This document shows positions 28,578 to 37,526 of a stretch of 64,000 nucleotides of DNA, one piece after another. The notes under the pieces are model-generated. The model was not told where the DNA came from. It did not search any database and saw nothing but the letters and a program-made list of their open reading frames with translations. The DNA lies in the IMG/VR virus record IMGVR_UViG_3300021378_000014, positions 1-64,000 of that record; one strand, written 5' to 3'. Position numbers and translations under genes: made by a program. Every line of letters begins with the position of its first letter. Position 1 is the stretch's first letter. Source of the DNA: a virus.

Positions 28578-29360
28578 TTAATCTACATTCAAATAGTCTA
28601 CATCTTCTGTTTTATATTCAATGTTAGCTGCATCCATTAGTTCAGTTTTTTCATAAACTCCGAGTAATAAATCATCAGCTATTCTACGTGCGCCTTGTGT
28701 ATAAGCTCTCCAATAAATCATAACTTTTGGACGTTTCTTCCAGTTATCTTTACCAGTAAGATCAGCCATTGCAGCATCACTCCACTTATAAATACCATAC
28801 TCTATACGTTCATACCACTCACCGTTAGGTAATTGCATCCAACGTATAAATTTAATTTTAGTTTCATAATCAATTACTTGACTACGTAGTACAGGTATTC
28901 CAGTTTTAGATTCATCGTTAGCTGCATCGGCAACTTGTTTCATAGTAAAGCAAATATAAAATCTATCAGGATAAGCATCTATATCTTCTTGACTATATAC
29001 TGTATCTTTAAACTGATATTGATAAACAGGTCTATAATCATAAACTAGTTCATCTATAATACTAGCCCTTTGAATCATCGCTTTGATAAGATGAGCATCA
29101 GCTCCTACTTTACCTTGTATATTAGTAAGGTGAGCAATACAATCCATAATTGGAAAATTATGATCTTTTGCCCATAACATACTAGCCATAATACCTTGTT
29201 TAGTAGTATGATTACCAAAGCCAGCTTTAAGTAATTCTTGTGCATATTCACTAAACAGCGCAATATTATCAAAATCTTTAAATTCGTTGTATTTAGCTAC
29301 GCCATATGTAACAGGAACTTTAGCTACAGCTGTTACGCTTTTTTCTACTTCTTCACTCAT
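28578..29360 (-). CDS. RecT-like single-strand annealing protein
   Basis: 260 residues from MSEEVEKSV (14 further in-frame codons upstream). The core follows the RecT pattern: a helical N-terminus with QGIMASMLWAKDHNFPIMDCIAHLTNIQGKVGADAHLIKAMI, then KDNWKKRPKVMIYWRAYTQGARRIADDLLLGVYEKTEL, the conserved W-x-P-x-M...RA...D-L-GVY-x-x-E-L block. RecT family proteins anneal complementary strands in phage recombination. The start overlaps the DnaB stop by four bases, so replication and recombination are coupled in expression. Confidence 0.75.
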   Translation of the reverse strand: MSEEVEKSVTAVAKVPVTYGVAKYNEFKDFDNIALFSEYAQELLKAGFGNHTTKQGIMASMLWAKDHNFPIMDCIAHLTNIQGKVGADAHLIKAMIQRASIIDELVYDYRPVYQYQFKDTVYSQEDIDAYPDRFYICFTMKQVADAANDESKTGIPVLRSQVIDYETKIKFIRWMQLPNGEWYERIEYGIYKWSDAAMADLTGKDNWKKRPKVMIYWRAYTQGARRIADDLLLGVYEKTELMDAANIEYKTEDVDYLNVD

Positions 29361-30502
29361 AGCTTGTATTTTTTGTTGTTTAGAGTATGTCCAATACTCC
29401 AATTATGAAATTTACCTTTGTTATATTCTGGATAAGCTGGTAATAAATGACCATTAGCTAAATCATTATATAACCACAATTGACCATCATTATCATATCT
29501 TGATTTTATAAGGCCAAGATGTATAATATTTTGTGTTGTAACTTCACGCGGTCCATATTGCGGTATACCAAGTTTAGATGGCATAAGCATAGTAAAAACA
29601 AAATCACTAGCTTGAAACAGTTGTCCACCACAATAAATATCACTTTTTAATGGATAATGAAGTCCAGGTTTACTTCTACGTCTATCATCTTCAATTTCAT
29701 TATTGAATTGATTTAGTGGAATTACCATTGCTCCAAACACTTCGCGAAGAGAAATAAACATCTTACTTAAATTATTAATAAGTTCAGTATCTGATTTTTC
29801 TTTATCTTTAGCTACAAGTAATGTATGGTCTAATGTTACAATCAACTCTGTTGGTTCAGGATTATTACGTACATATTTATTATACGCAACTTCTACAGTT
29901 TTAAATATATCCATAACTGTACCAGCGTGATTGAAAAACAATACATTTTTAGTACGCTGTAAATAATTTAAAATAGTAGTGGTAAACCTATGTTCTTCGC
30001 TGGTTAATACATTATATTCATACACACCGTTACTTATCTTTTTAGCAAAAGAACTGTGCAAGTAGCTGTAATTCATACCAGCATAATCACAAACACTACG
30101 CGCTATTTCTTTACCAGGATTCATTTCAAAACCAAAATGAAGCATACATACTTTAAACGTAGCATCTTTATTTATAGCCGGAAATATGAGTTCTTTCCCA
30201 GTAAAAGAAATAGAAGCTTTAGTTTCAATATGTTTAATAAGTTCTTCATCATTAGTCTCAAAAGGAAGAATTATTTCTTCTGTACTTCTAAAATCATCAC
30301 GAAGATTATTCAATAAGAAACTTTTTGCACTGCCACTTGCTCCCGCAATAGTATATATGCTAGCGAACCGCATATATTTCATCATTGCTTTGTTAAGCGG
30401 TGTAAATCTAGTAATTAAACCATTTTGATCACCACTTAACTCCCTAGTTATTTCTCGATTTGCTGTTTTAACAGCACTTGTATATGTAGTGGGAGTTAGC
30501 AT
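29357..30502 (-). CDS. DnaB-like replicative helicase (SF4)
   Basis: 381 residues. RecA-fold ATPase core: Walker A GASGSAKS (54-61), Walker B near ELIVTLDHTLLV (about 225), then SLREVFGAMVIPLNQF, the strand-4/sensor region of DnaB, and a C-terminal IKSRYDNDGQLWLYND that fits the arginine-finger region. The N-terminal DnaB domain is missing, which is usual for phage helicases. It would unwind the fork as a hexamer. A motif copy encodes SFTGKE near 96. Confidence 0.85.
   Translation of the reverse strand: MLTPTTYTSAVKTANREITRELSGDQNGLITRFTPLNKAMMKYMRFASIYTIAGASGSAKSFLLNNLRDDFRSTEEIILPFETNDEELIKHIETKASISFTGKELIFPAINKDATFKVCMLHFGFEMNPGKEIARSVCDYAGMNYSYLHSSFAKKISNGVYEYNVLTSEEHRFTTTILNYLQRTKNVLFFNHAGTVMDIFKTVEVAYNKYVRNNPEPTELIVTLDHTLLVAKDKEKSDTELINNLSKMFISLREVFGAMVIPLNQFNNEIEDDRRRSKPGLHYPLKSDIYCGGQLFQASDFVFTMLMPSKLGIPQYGPREVTTQNIIHLGLIKSRYDNDGQLWLYNDLANGHLLPAYPEYNKGKFHNWSIGHTLNNKKYKL
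30195..30208 (+). repeat. Copy of dispersed 14-base motif (one mismatch)
   Basis: Within the DnaB gene, read on the gene strand as SFTGKE. Arms TTCT/AGAA. Confidence 0.7.
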
Positions 30503-30505
30503 AGA

Positions 30506-31084
30506 TTAAAAATCTTGATCATGAACAATATATGTACCTGTTTGATTGTTTTCTAACCTACGTTGTCTAATATCCCACCAACCTTCAGATCGTACAAAGT
30601 TTTCAATGTTAACTTTAATAAGATCATGTCTTTTACCAAAATCAAGGTCTAGTAATATACGATCATGTTCAGCTTTACTGTAATTAATTCGTTGTGCGTA
30701 AAGATTACGTACAACTTCTCTATCACTATTTTTTAACGGGGCGTTACCTCCGTTAATTATAGTAAATCCAGGATAAGCAGCAATAAACTCTTGTCCTGCA
30801 ATATACGTAGTTATAAAACTACTTGTAAATTTATCAGTCACTTCGTATCCTAGTTGACCCCCTAATCGAAGCCAACCGTGTTCTATAAGCATCACTTTAT
30901 CTACTTCAGTAGTTAGTGATTTTTTATCTCCTATGGTTATACCATGTACTTCAATAAATTGCTTCATTAAAGCAAAGTTTGCTCTATCTTCTTTAGTAAT
31001 GTAAAGAAAATAAAGCAAACTAAATTGTCGTTCATTTATCCTATTATTAATAAGATAAGTAGTGTATTCTTTAAAATCTATCAT
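30506..31084 (-). CDS. Hypothetical replication-block protein
   Basis: 192 residues, mainly helical. ERQFSLLYFLYITKEDRANFALMKQFIE followed by VDKVMLIEHGWLRLGGQLGYEVTDKF resembles a winged-helix (helix-helix-wing) arrangement. The C-terminal half is charged. It sits between the SF2 and DnaB helicases, overlapping the former by 4 bases. A helicase loader or origin-binding accessory is plausible from position only. Confidence 0.6.
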   Translation of the reverse strand: MIDFKEYTTYLINNRINERQFSLLYFLYITKEDRANFALMKQFIEVHGITIGDKKSLTTEVDKVMLIEHGWLRLGGQLGYEVTDKFTSSFITTYIAGQEFIAAYPGFTIINGGNAPLKNSDREVVRNLYAQRINYSKAEHDRILLDLDFGKRHDLIKVNIENFVRSEGWWDIRQRRLENNQTGTYIVHDQDF

Positions 31085-32592
31085 AGTGACAATTTTGTGA
31101 AATCTAAATCAGAACTACGCCCAGATCCAATTTCTTGTACAGTATTAATCCAATAAATAGTTTCTCCGCTAGATTGTACATTTTGTAATGTACGTTCTTC
31201 TTTGCTATTTCTAACGTACATACATATTATTAAAGCTTTTTTATTTTCTTCTAAAGGATTAATACGAATAGCTCTACCAAGTCGTTGAATAAACTGACTA
31301 GGATTAGACGTAAGAGATGTAATTATAGCTAAATTAAGTCCAGGCATATTACTACCTTTGTCGAGTGCTGATGCGCTCATGATTACTCTAGCAACACCAG
31401 TTAATACAGCTTTAAGTATTAAGGTTTTTAGTACTTTAGTACCAAATAATTTAACTTCACCGTATTTTTGACTACTTTTAGTAGTATATGTAATATAAGG
31501 CCCACTACCAAATAACGTAGGACTACCGGCTTCATCTTGACGAAGAGGTCGACTTTCTAAATTACTATGATAAGCTACAGAAACAATACCTTCGTTATTT
31601 AATTTAGCTGTTACGTTATCTGCAAAATCAGTCGATTGACCAAATCCAATAATTCTTGCTTTAGGTATAGCTTTGGCAATATCAATAAATAAATTTATTT
31701 TATTACTAGCTTGCCATAAAATCTTATTTCTAATTTTAATATAACGAAATAATTCTTTGGCATAACCCATTACAAGATTAGGTGTCCATTGACTTAATAC
31801 TTTTAATGCATACTCTTGAGTAGCTTTATTTGCTGGTATAGTACCATCTGCAATTTGAGCTAAATCCGGTCGCCATCCTAAATGACTAGCCCACATAATA
31901 GAACATTCATAAGCACTATGATCATTACCTTTATCGTCTTTATGTCCAGATAAACATCTAGCAGCAAATTCAAAGTTATTATTAAATTTGCTTAGAGCTT
32001 TATCAATTACATCGCTAGCATGACTATACGCCTGTTCTTCTTCTTCAGTTAAATCAACTCCAAGATTATATATCTCGTAGTTACTAATCCAACCTTTTTC
32101 AATAGCCTCTTCTGTTGTTATTACATCAACAGTTGGATAAAGTTTTACAAATTCAGTATCTCGTTTTTGTTTATCAGCTGGTGTGGCACTAAGCCATAAC
32201 AACCAATTAAACTTAATCCAAGTGCCATTCCAAATATTACTTCTTCCAGCAGCAAAATATTCATCTACTTCATCAAGAATAAGAAGATCACAACTATATT
32301 GTAATCCTTTAGCTTGAAATGCTTGTACAGTATCTACATAAATTCTCCCTCGAAATTCGGGGATAAGTTTATCAATTTCATTACGCCATTGTGTACGTAA
32401 ATTATCAAATGGTACAACTACAATAACTCGAGTATTTGGTTTTTTAAGCAACATTTTACGAGCAGCTACAAATAGCGCTGTAAAAGTTTTCCCAAATCCT
32501 GTAGGACATTGAATACCGCCTTTACCTTTATGCCATATCCATTTAGTAATTGTTTCCTCTTGCCGAAATAACTTACTTTCATCTATCTTCAT
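31081..32592 (-). CDS. SF2 DEAD/H-type helicase
   Basis: 503 residues. Motif I PTGFGKT (30-36), motif II DEVD (107-110), motif III SATP (135-138), and motifs V-VI in VIMSASALDKGSNMPGLNLAI and QFIQRLGRAIRI (about 433-444). Two RecA domains with a long insertion (about 180-290) occur, as in UvsW/RadD-like phage helicases used for branch migration or fork remodelling. Start and stop overlap both neighbours by four bases. Substrate not determinable. Confidence 0.85.
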   Translation of the reverse strand: MKIDESKLFRQEETITKWIWHKGKGGIQCPTGFGKTFTALFVAARKMLLKKPNTRVIVVVPFDNLRTQWRNEIDKLIPEFRGRIYVDTVQAFQAKGLQYSCDLLILDEVDEYFAAGRSNIWNGTWIKFNWLLWLSATPADKQKRDTEFVKLYPTVDVITTEEAIEKGWISNYEIYNLGVDLTEEEEQAYSHASDVIDKALSKFNNNFEFAARCLSGHKDDKGNDHSAYECSIMWASHLGWRPDLAQIADGTIPANKATQEYALKVLSQWTPNLVMGYAKELFRYIKIRNKILWQASNKINLFIDIAKAIPKARIIGFGQSTDFADNVTAKLNNEGIVSVAYHSNLESRPLRQDEAGSPTLFGSGPYITYTTKSSQKYGEVKLFGTKVLKTLILKAVLTGVARVIMSASALDKGSNMPGLNLAIITSLTSNPSQFIQRLGRAIRINPLEENKKALIICMYVRNSKEERTLQNVQSSGETIYWINTVQEIGSGRSSDLDFTKLSL

Positions 32593-32915
32593 AAGTCATA
32601 AACTTTAGCGTAATGGGCAAAATCTTTAACTGGTAAAAACATAGCAATAACATCACGTGGATTATTACAAACTTTTAAATCAGTTATAAGATTACTAACA
32701 GTAATTTGTACTTCTTCTTTAGTAAGGTTATTATAATCTTCGATAAAAATACAAGCATTATGTTTATAATATTGTAAACATATGTGAAAAGTATAATAAT
32801 CACCGTAACGTTTATTATTCCATATACTATACGTAATGGATGTAGTAATATTACTATTATCAAAAATACGATTTAACTCTTTTTGTAACAGTTTTTGTTG
32901 CGTTAAACTTAACAT
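32589..32915 (-). CDS. Hypothetical protein
   Basis: 108 residues, aromatic-rich alpha/beta (TYSIWNNKRYGDYYTFHICLQYYKHNACIFIEDY), overlapping the SF2 helicase by 4 bases and 6 bases after the DNA polymerase stop. No family recognised; position suggests a replication accessory. Confidence 0.6.
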   Translation of the reverse strand: MLSLTQQKLLQKELNRIFDNSNITTSITYSIWNNKRYGDYYTFHICLQYYKHNACIFIEDYNNLTKEEVQITVSNLITDLKVCNNPRDVIAMFLPVKDFAHYAKVYDL

Positions 32916-32921
32916 CAGTTT

Positions 32922-35366
32922 TTATTTTGTCCATGTATCTAATACTTCATAATCACATCCCATCTTATAATGTTTAAGATAACGATTAGCAGCATTAGTC
33001 ATAGTATTTTTAACAAATTCAGGATAATTACATTTAATAACATCACCTGTTTCCAGATATTTATCTAAATCTTTGTGTTTAGATATATCTACTGTTTGCA
33101 GTACACTTTTATTTGGTTGTAATTGTTTTTTTACAGTATCATTACACCAATATAAAGTAGGTTTAATTAACGGTTTCTCAAAACGAGAAACTAATTCATC
33201 ATGTACCATTCCAGGTACAGTAGCTTTAATTTGTAAACGTTTAAGTGCATAACTAAGCTCTACTATGCTTTCTTTCATCATATCAGCTTGAGTTCCTTGA
33301 AACGGAGCATTAGCAGCTGCACCACTAACTTCAGAAAGTAATCTCCAACTAGGCTCTTCGTTATTTTTATAACAACGAATAAGCTCTGGAAACCAAATAC
33401 GACTATTAGTTCTAGTATTTAGAACTAAATAACCTTGATTAATTGCTTTTCCTATGTTAGAATCTACAAAAGCAAATGTAGCGGGAATTGCATTTTTAAT
33501 TGATTGGATGCCAACAGCACCCTCATCTTTTGATATATTAAGCGTTTGACCAGCTTTATCCGCTTTCATTTGATAAATAGTACCAAATGTCATTGGTTTA
33601 AAAGCAGTACGTAAATCTTTATTTACGCTTTTATTAATTTCAAACGTTTGAGCATTACGCCAATCTGCTTTAATATCAGTATTTTTTAAACTAAAAGTAT
33701 CAAGAAGAGCTTTAGCGTAAGTACTATGTTGTAATTTAAAAAACATAGTAGGATTAGTCCAAATACCGCATTTATAACCAGCGCGATACCAAAATATATC
33801 TCTCCATGTAGCTTGCGCTATTGGACTATGCGCATCATCATTAATAACAGCCCATTCATACAGTTGTTTATCGTGAGCAAAGTCACATACTATTGTAACT
33901 TCTGCCCCTGATAGATCCGCTGTAAGTACAAATTCATCAGCACTACCGCGAAAACAATTTCTAATACGTTTTTCTCGTGGTATATTTTGTATATTAATTT
34001 TATCTGGAAGCATTGTACCACCACCAGATTGATAACGTCCTGTTTTAGCAGTATCTGTTCGATATTGTGTATGTATTAAACCTGTAACTTCACTTATTTT
34101 AGCCATAAAACCAGCACCGTAAGTTTGAAGTTGTTTAGTTACTTTACGATGTTTAATAAGAATACGCAATAAACTGTTACCTTTAGAGTGTGGTAATTCT
34201 ATTGCCATTGCTTCAAGAGCACCCTCTTTAGTAGTATATTTACGAGCTTTATCGTCAATACACCATTTTGCTCCACCTTTGAGTGATTTTTTGTAAAATG
34301 TAGGTACGTGATATGGTACTCTACGATCATCAGTCGGTAGTTCAAATTTAAGTCTACCAAATAAATACTTTACTTCATCACTACTACCCCAATTAATAAC
34401 ATTGGTAGATTTAACATTCTTATTACTGGGAGAGATGTCATCAAACAGACTATTCTGCGTAAAAGTATAATTACTACGATTATTATCGTATTTTTTTCCT
34501 TTTATATATATAGCTTCATCTTTAGATAAAATAGTATCTCTAAGTCTACGAAACTCTGTATCTAAGTCAATTTCTAATTGAAATTGCTTAGTTTTATTTT
34601 CTTCTATCATTGTAAGCCACTGCTCACAATCAAGATAAAAACCACTAAGTTCCATATCACCAACAGCCCAAGGTTGTTGTCTACCAATTTCATCAATATA
34701 AAACTCTAAATTATACTTTGCAATGTCATATTTCTGTTGATCATAAATAGCTATTAGCCATTCAATATCTTCAGCTAAATAATTAAGATGTTGAAGTTCA
34801 ATTGTATATCTATTTTTAGGTATACCGATAAATTGATCTCTTACATCTTTATCTAGTTCAATTGAATATTTCTTAAATCTACGTTTAAGTAATGCAGCAA
34901 GACTAAAACTAAATCCCATTTGATTACTAACTGATTTACCACAACCTTGCCATATTTTTTGATCAGCGATCATAGTACAATACCAGTTATCAATTATAAC
35001 ATTACAATTATAATTAAGAATAGTATAATCGTATTTAGCATTATGAGCTACATATTTGATAGTTGGTAAAATAAAAGATTCAATATTGTAAATAGATACA
35101 ACATCTAATATATAAACAATATTTTTATTACCAATACCAAGTAATAATACATCGTTCATTAACGGATCAAGTCCATTGCATTCAGTATCTAATCCTGCAA
35201 TAGTATTATTTTGATACCAATCAAGTATTTCTTTACGTCCAGTATCTTCAGTTACTACTTCTATATTATTTACACTATTAAAGTGCTTATAGCTAGAATT
35301 ATTAGTTACTAAAATTATCTGCTGCCCGGCTTGAACGTCCGAGAAAAGCGGGTCTAAATCGTTCAT
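32922..35366 (-). CDS. Family A DNA polymerase with 3'-5' exonuclease
   Basis: 814 residues from MNDLDPLF. An open upstream extension of 25 codons overlaps a terminator, so it was rejected. Exonuclease domain: Exo I D60-T-E62, Exo II around VAHNAKYDYTIL and Exo III YLAEDIEWLI. Polymerase domain: motif A VLTADLSGAEVTIV, motif B with K...F-G-x-I-Y (FKPMTFGTIYQMKADKAGQTLN) and motif C MVHDE (about 721-723). No 5'-nuclease domain, as in T7-type replicases. This is the replicative polymerase. The first about 12 codons are unusually GC-rich, and one motif copy encodes SPSNK near 315. Confidence 0.92.
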   Translation of the reverse strand: MNDLDPLFSDVQAGQQIILVTNNSSYKHFNSVNNIEVVTEDTGRKEILDWYQNNTIAGLDTECNGLDPLMNDVLLLGIGNKNIVYILDVVSIYNIESFILPTIKYVAHNAKYDYTILNYNCNVIIDNWYCTMIADQKIWQGCGKSVSNQMGFSFSLAALLKRRFKKYSIELDKDVRDQFIGIPKNRYTIELQHLNYLAEDIEWLIAIYDQQKYDIAKYNLEFYIDEIGRQQPWAVGDMELSGFYLDCEQWLTMIEENKTKQFQLEIDLDTEFRRLRDTILSKDEAIYIKGKKYDNNRSNYTFTQNSLFDDISPSNKNVKSTNVINWGSSDEVKYLFGRLKFELPTDDRRVPYHVPTFYKKSLKGGAKWCIDDKARKYTTKEGALEAMAIELPHSKGNSLLRILIKHRKVTKQLQTYGAGFMAKISEVTGLIHTQYRTDTAKTGRYQSGGGTMLPDKINIQNIPREKRIRNCFRGSADEFVLTADLSGAEVTIVCDFAHDKQLYEWAVINDDAHSPIAQATWRDIFWYRAGYKCGIWTNPTMFFKLQHSTYAKALLDTFSLKNTDIKADWRNAQTFEINKSVNKDLRTAFKPMTFGTIYQMKADKAGQTLNISKDEGAVGIQSIKNAIPATFAFVDSNIGKAINQGYLVLNTRTNSRIWFPELIRCYKNNEEPSWRLLSEVSGAAANAPFQGTQADMMKESIVELSYALKRLQIKATVPGMVHDELVSRFEKPLIKPTLYWCNDTVKKQLQPNKSVLQTVDISKHKDLDKYLETGDVIKCNYPEFVKNTMTNAANRYLKHYKMGCDYEVLDTWTK
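34419..34432 (-). repeat. Copy of dispersed 14-base motif (three mismatches)
   Basis: Within the DNA polymerase gene, read as SPSNKN. The core CCCAGTAAT is intact; outer arms ACAT/ATGT pair. Confidence 0.6.
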
Positions 35367-35395
35367 AGCTTGTTTTGAGTTGTTGTATTGAAATA

Positions 35396-35430
35396 AAAAG
35401 GGGTTACTAGTAGTATATACCAGCAACCCC
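35396..35430 (-). terminator. Intrinsic terminator-like hairpin
   Basis: GGGGTT-CT (35401 onward) pairs with AG-AACCCC. On the minus strand it is followed by CTTTTTATTT. Downstream of the gene at 35447. Confidence 0.6.
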
Positions 35431-35446
35431 ATAAAAGCCATTAAAA

Positions 35447-35851
35447 CTAAAAATTTACAGTAATTCGCCGCATGAACTCGGCAGCAATATCAGCTTTACT
35501 AACAAAACCATAAAAGAATATAGTATTGTTAGCGTGATCTACTCTTATCTTACCTATAATACCATCTTCTAGTTTAATACTAGCTATAATCATAGCCATT
35601 TCGGTAGATGGAAAATCAAGAGAACTTACTTGAATGTAATTTACTGATTCAATAGCAGTATAAAAACAAATTTGCTTGTTGTTACTTATAATAGAGACAT
35701 CACAATTACGTGATAGATCAATTATAAGATATGTATTACTTGTTGTACTATTCCCCAGAATTATTGTCGGCTCTTTCGCCATTAACTGCGAGAATAAGGT
35801 CTGACTCAAGAACAATAGAATTGCTATCGTCATTAACTTTAAGTTTTGCAT
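35447..35851 (-). CDS. Secreted hypothetical protein
   Basis: 134 residues from MQNLKLMT. A clear signal peptide (LMTIAILLFLSQTLFS, then Gln) predicts export to the periplasm. The mature part is a small beta-rich domain (TYLIIDLSRNCDVSIISNNKQICFY, IIGKIRVDHANNTIFFYGFV). Its first 104 bases overlap the end of the preceding gene in another frame, an unusually deep overlap. A role in envelope modification or superinfection exclusion is possible, but no family is recognised. Confidence 0.6.
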   Translation of the reverse strand: MQNLKLMTIAILLFLSQTLFSQLMAKEPTIILGNSTTSNTYLIIDLSRNCDVSIISNNKQICFYTAIESVNYIQVSSLDFPSTEMAMIIASIKLEDGIIGKIRVDHANNTIFFYGFVSKADIAAEFMRRITVNF

Positions 35852-36341
35852 TGCTTTTATTTTTACGTTGTTTTTCAATAAAATAGTGTGTCCCACTATT
35901 AATGCGACTAGCAGTTAAAGCTTTAAGTTCAGCTTTAAGTTGTGTACTTTTATTAGGATCTTCGTTAGTTTTAAGTACGGTTTCTGCTGCAGCAATTAAC
36001 GCTTGATGTTCTGTGTTTGTAGTATATCTTTTTTGTAAACTAAGTAATGCATCCATACCTTTTGGTACGACATACATACTTGTAACTCCATTACCATAAG
36101 TAGCAATAACTACATGACTAGGAAGATCATTCCAATCAGTAATTCCGAGGTCAGCAGCTAATCTCATAGCTGCTGAAGTTTTCTTATATTGATTAAGAAA
36201 GGATTTCATTGTACCTTTACTTACATAAACAGCTGCTTCCATTTTTACAAGTAAATCACATTCTGTTTTGTATCGACGTACAACTACACCGGCCATAGGG
36301 CCAGTAGTAATACGAATACACTTTTTCTTTTCAATTACCAT
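35748..36341 (-). CDS. Hypothetical protein
   Basis: 197 residues from MVIEKKKC. It starts with a compact beta domain (CIRITTGPMAGVVVRRYKTE) like an SH3/KOW-type barrel, then helices (MKSFLNQYKKTSAAMRLAADLGI) and a Lys/Asn-rich tail. The last 35 codons overlap the secreted protein gene. Function unknown. Confidence 0.6.
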   Translation of the reverse strand: MVIEKKKCIRITTGPMAGVVVRRYKTECDLLVKMEAAVYVSKGTMKSFLNQYKKTSAAMRLAADLGITDWNDLPSHVVIATYGNGVTSMYVVPKGMDALLSLQKRYTTNTEHQALIAAAETVLKTNEDPNKSTQLKAELKALTASRINSGTHYFIEKQRKNKSNAKLKVNDDSNSIVLESDLILAVNGERADNNSGE

Positions 36342-36366
36342 TGTTTGTTTAATTGTGTAAATATGA

Positions 36367-36687
36367 TTAAATAATTTGATCAAGTCCATTAACAATAAAC
36401 TCAAGTTTAGAGTTTAGTGTATTTAATGCGTCAGCAATATCTGATAATTTATGAATAGCACTATTACCAGGTAGCGGTTTTAGGGGTTTATCTGCTAACG
36501 CCATAGTTTCTCTAAATATTTCAGACACATCTCCAAGATGATTTGTAATATCATCTACAATTTCTGACGTTGTATTGATTTTATCAGAAATAATAGTAAT
36601 AAATCCTGTTAAATTAATCGGTTCACAATTTACAAGAATATCATGATCTGTTTGTAGTTGTGGTTGTGATTCTGCTTTATTTTTCAT
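36367..36687 (-). CDS. Helical hypothetical protein
   Basis: 106 residues, mostly heptad-like helices (FITIISDKINTTSEIVDDITNHLGDVSEIF; DIADALNTLNSKLEFIVNGL). Begins 6 bases after the SleB-like gene stop. Likely oligomeric; function unknown. Confidence 0.55.
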   Translation of the reverse strand: MKNKAESQPQLQTDHDILVNCEPINLTGFITIISDKINTTSEIVDDITNHLGDVSEIFRETMALADKPLKPLPGNSAIHKLSDIADALNTLNSKLEFIVNGLDQII

Positions 36688-36693
36688 TGTATC

Positions 36694-37206
36694 TTAATAT
36701 GCATATTCATGTCTACCACTACGATTAGTTTGGTATTTACTACGAATATAAGTTATAAATTTATGATTAGTTGCAATAGCTGGATTATAAAACCAGTATG
36801 TACTGGTTGGGAACGTATGTGACTTCTTTCCCAGTAATAGAGAAGTGGCTAGAGTTAGCACCTCATTACTTATTACTTTATTATAATTAGTAGTTCTATA
36901 ACCATTAAATTGGCTACGTTGAGTTACTACTCCATGTACAGTGTTAGGCCATTTGTTAGAACGCATACGGTTAAGTACCGTCTCCATTACTAACGTCATA
37001 CCTAGCATACCTTCACCGATAGCTTCGCCTTGAGCTATTCTGGCGAGTATTTTGATTTCAGCTTCTGTTTGTACAGAAAGCGCAGTAACGAATATAGTTA
37101 CACTTGTGTAACTATAGATTTCATCAACTGCAGGTTCATTACTAACACTAGAAGCTAAAATAGCTACTAAAATTAGTAATGCAAAGATAATATTTGCATT
37201 TCTCAT
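36694..37206 (-). CDS. SleB-like cell wall hydrolase
   Basis: 170 residues. A hydrophobic N-terminal signal (about 4-20) precedes a Hydrolase_2/SleB domain: ILARIAQGEAIGEGMLGMTLVMETVLNRM with catalytic E61, GVVTQRSQFNGY, and YWFYNPAIATNHKF. SleB-type enzymes are lytic transglycosylases that cut peptidoglycan glycan strands. With the GH24 lysozyme it gives this phage two exported wall hydrolases in the early strand. A motif copy near residue 123 is read in a third frame as LLLGKK. Confidence 0.8.
   Translation of the reverse strand: MRNANIIFALLILVAILASSVSNEPAVDEIYSYTSVTIFVTALSVQTEAEIKILARIAQGEAIGEGMLGMTLVMETVLNRMRSNKWPNTVHGVVTQRSQFNGYRTTNYNKVISNEVLTLATSLLLGKKSHTFPTSTYWFYNPAIATNHKFITYIRSKYQTNRSGRHEYAY
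36828..36841 (+). repeat. Copy of dispersed 14-base motif (exact)
   Basis: Within the SleB-like gene. Longest local stem seen: ACTTCTTT/AGAGAAGT, 8 bp with one G-U, around the 9-base loop. Confidence 0.8.
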
Positions 37207-37211
37207 TTTAA

Positions 37212-37526
37212 TTAATTAAGTTCATATGTTGAGATATACACACGTTGCATATCTTTTTTTCTTTCGTCAGATAGTACAGTAAAATACCAATGATGAAGAG
37301 TGGGAGGGTTCCCAAACATGGCTGTAACCATGCTAGTTTCTTCATCATCGGTATTAGCAAATAGAGGATTATAGTTATTTATATAAGAAACGTAATCTTC
37401 CAAATCCTCCGGTTCTAGTATTACACGAGTTTCTAAATAGTATAAACCATTTGGAAATCTAATGTAAGGTTTAGCTATTACTTGATCGTATTGCCAATTA
37501 GTAATAACTAATTTATTCTTAGACAT
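37212..37526 (-). CDS. Hypothetical protein
   Basis: 104 residues from MSKNKLVITNW, overlapping the SF1 helicase stop by 8 bases. Beta-rich N-terminus (FPNGLYYLETRVILEP), acidic middle (ANTDDEETS) and a charged C-terminus. No family recognised. Confidence 0.6.
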   Translation of the reverse strand: MSKNKLVITNWQYDQVIAKPYIRFPNGLYYLETRVILEPEDLEDYVSYINNYNPLFANTDDEETSMVTAMFGNPPTLHHWYFTVLSDERKKDMQRVYISTYELN

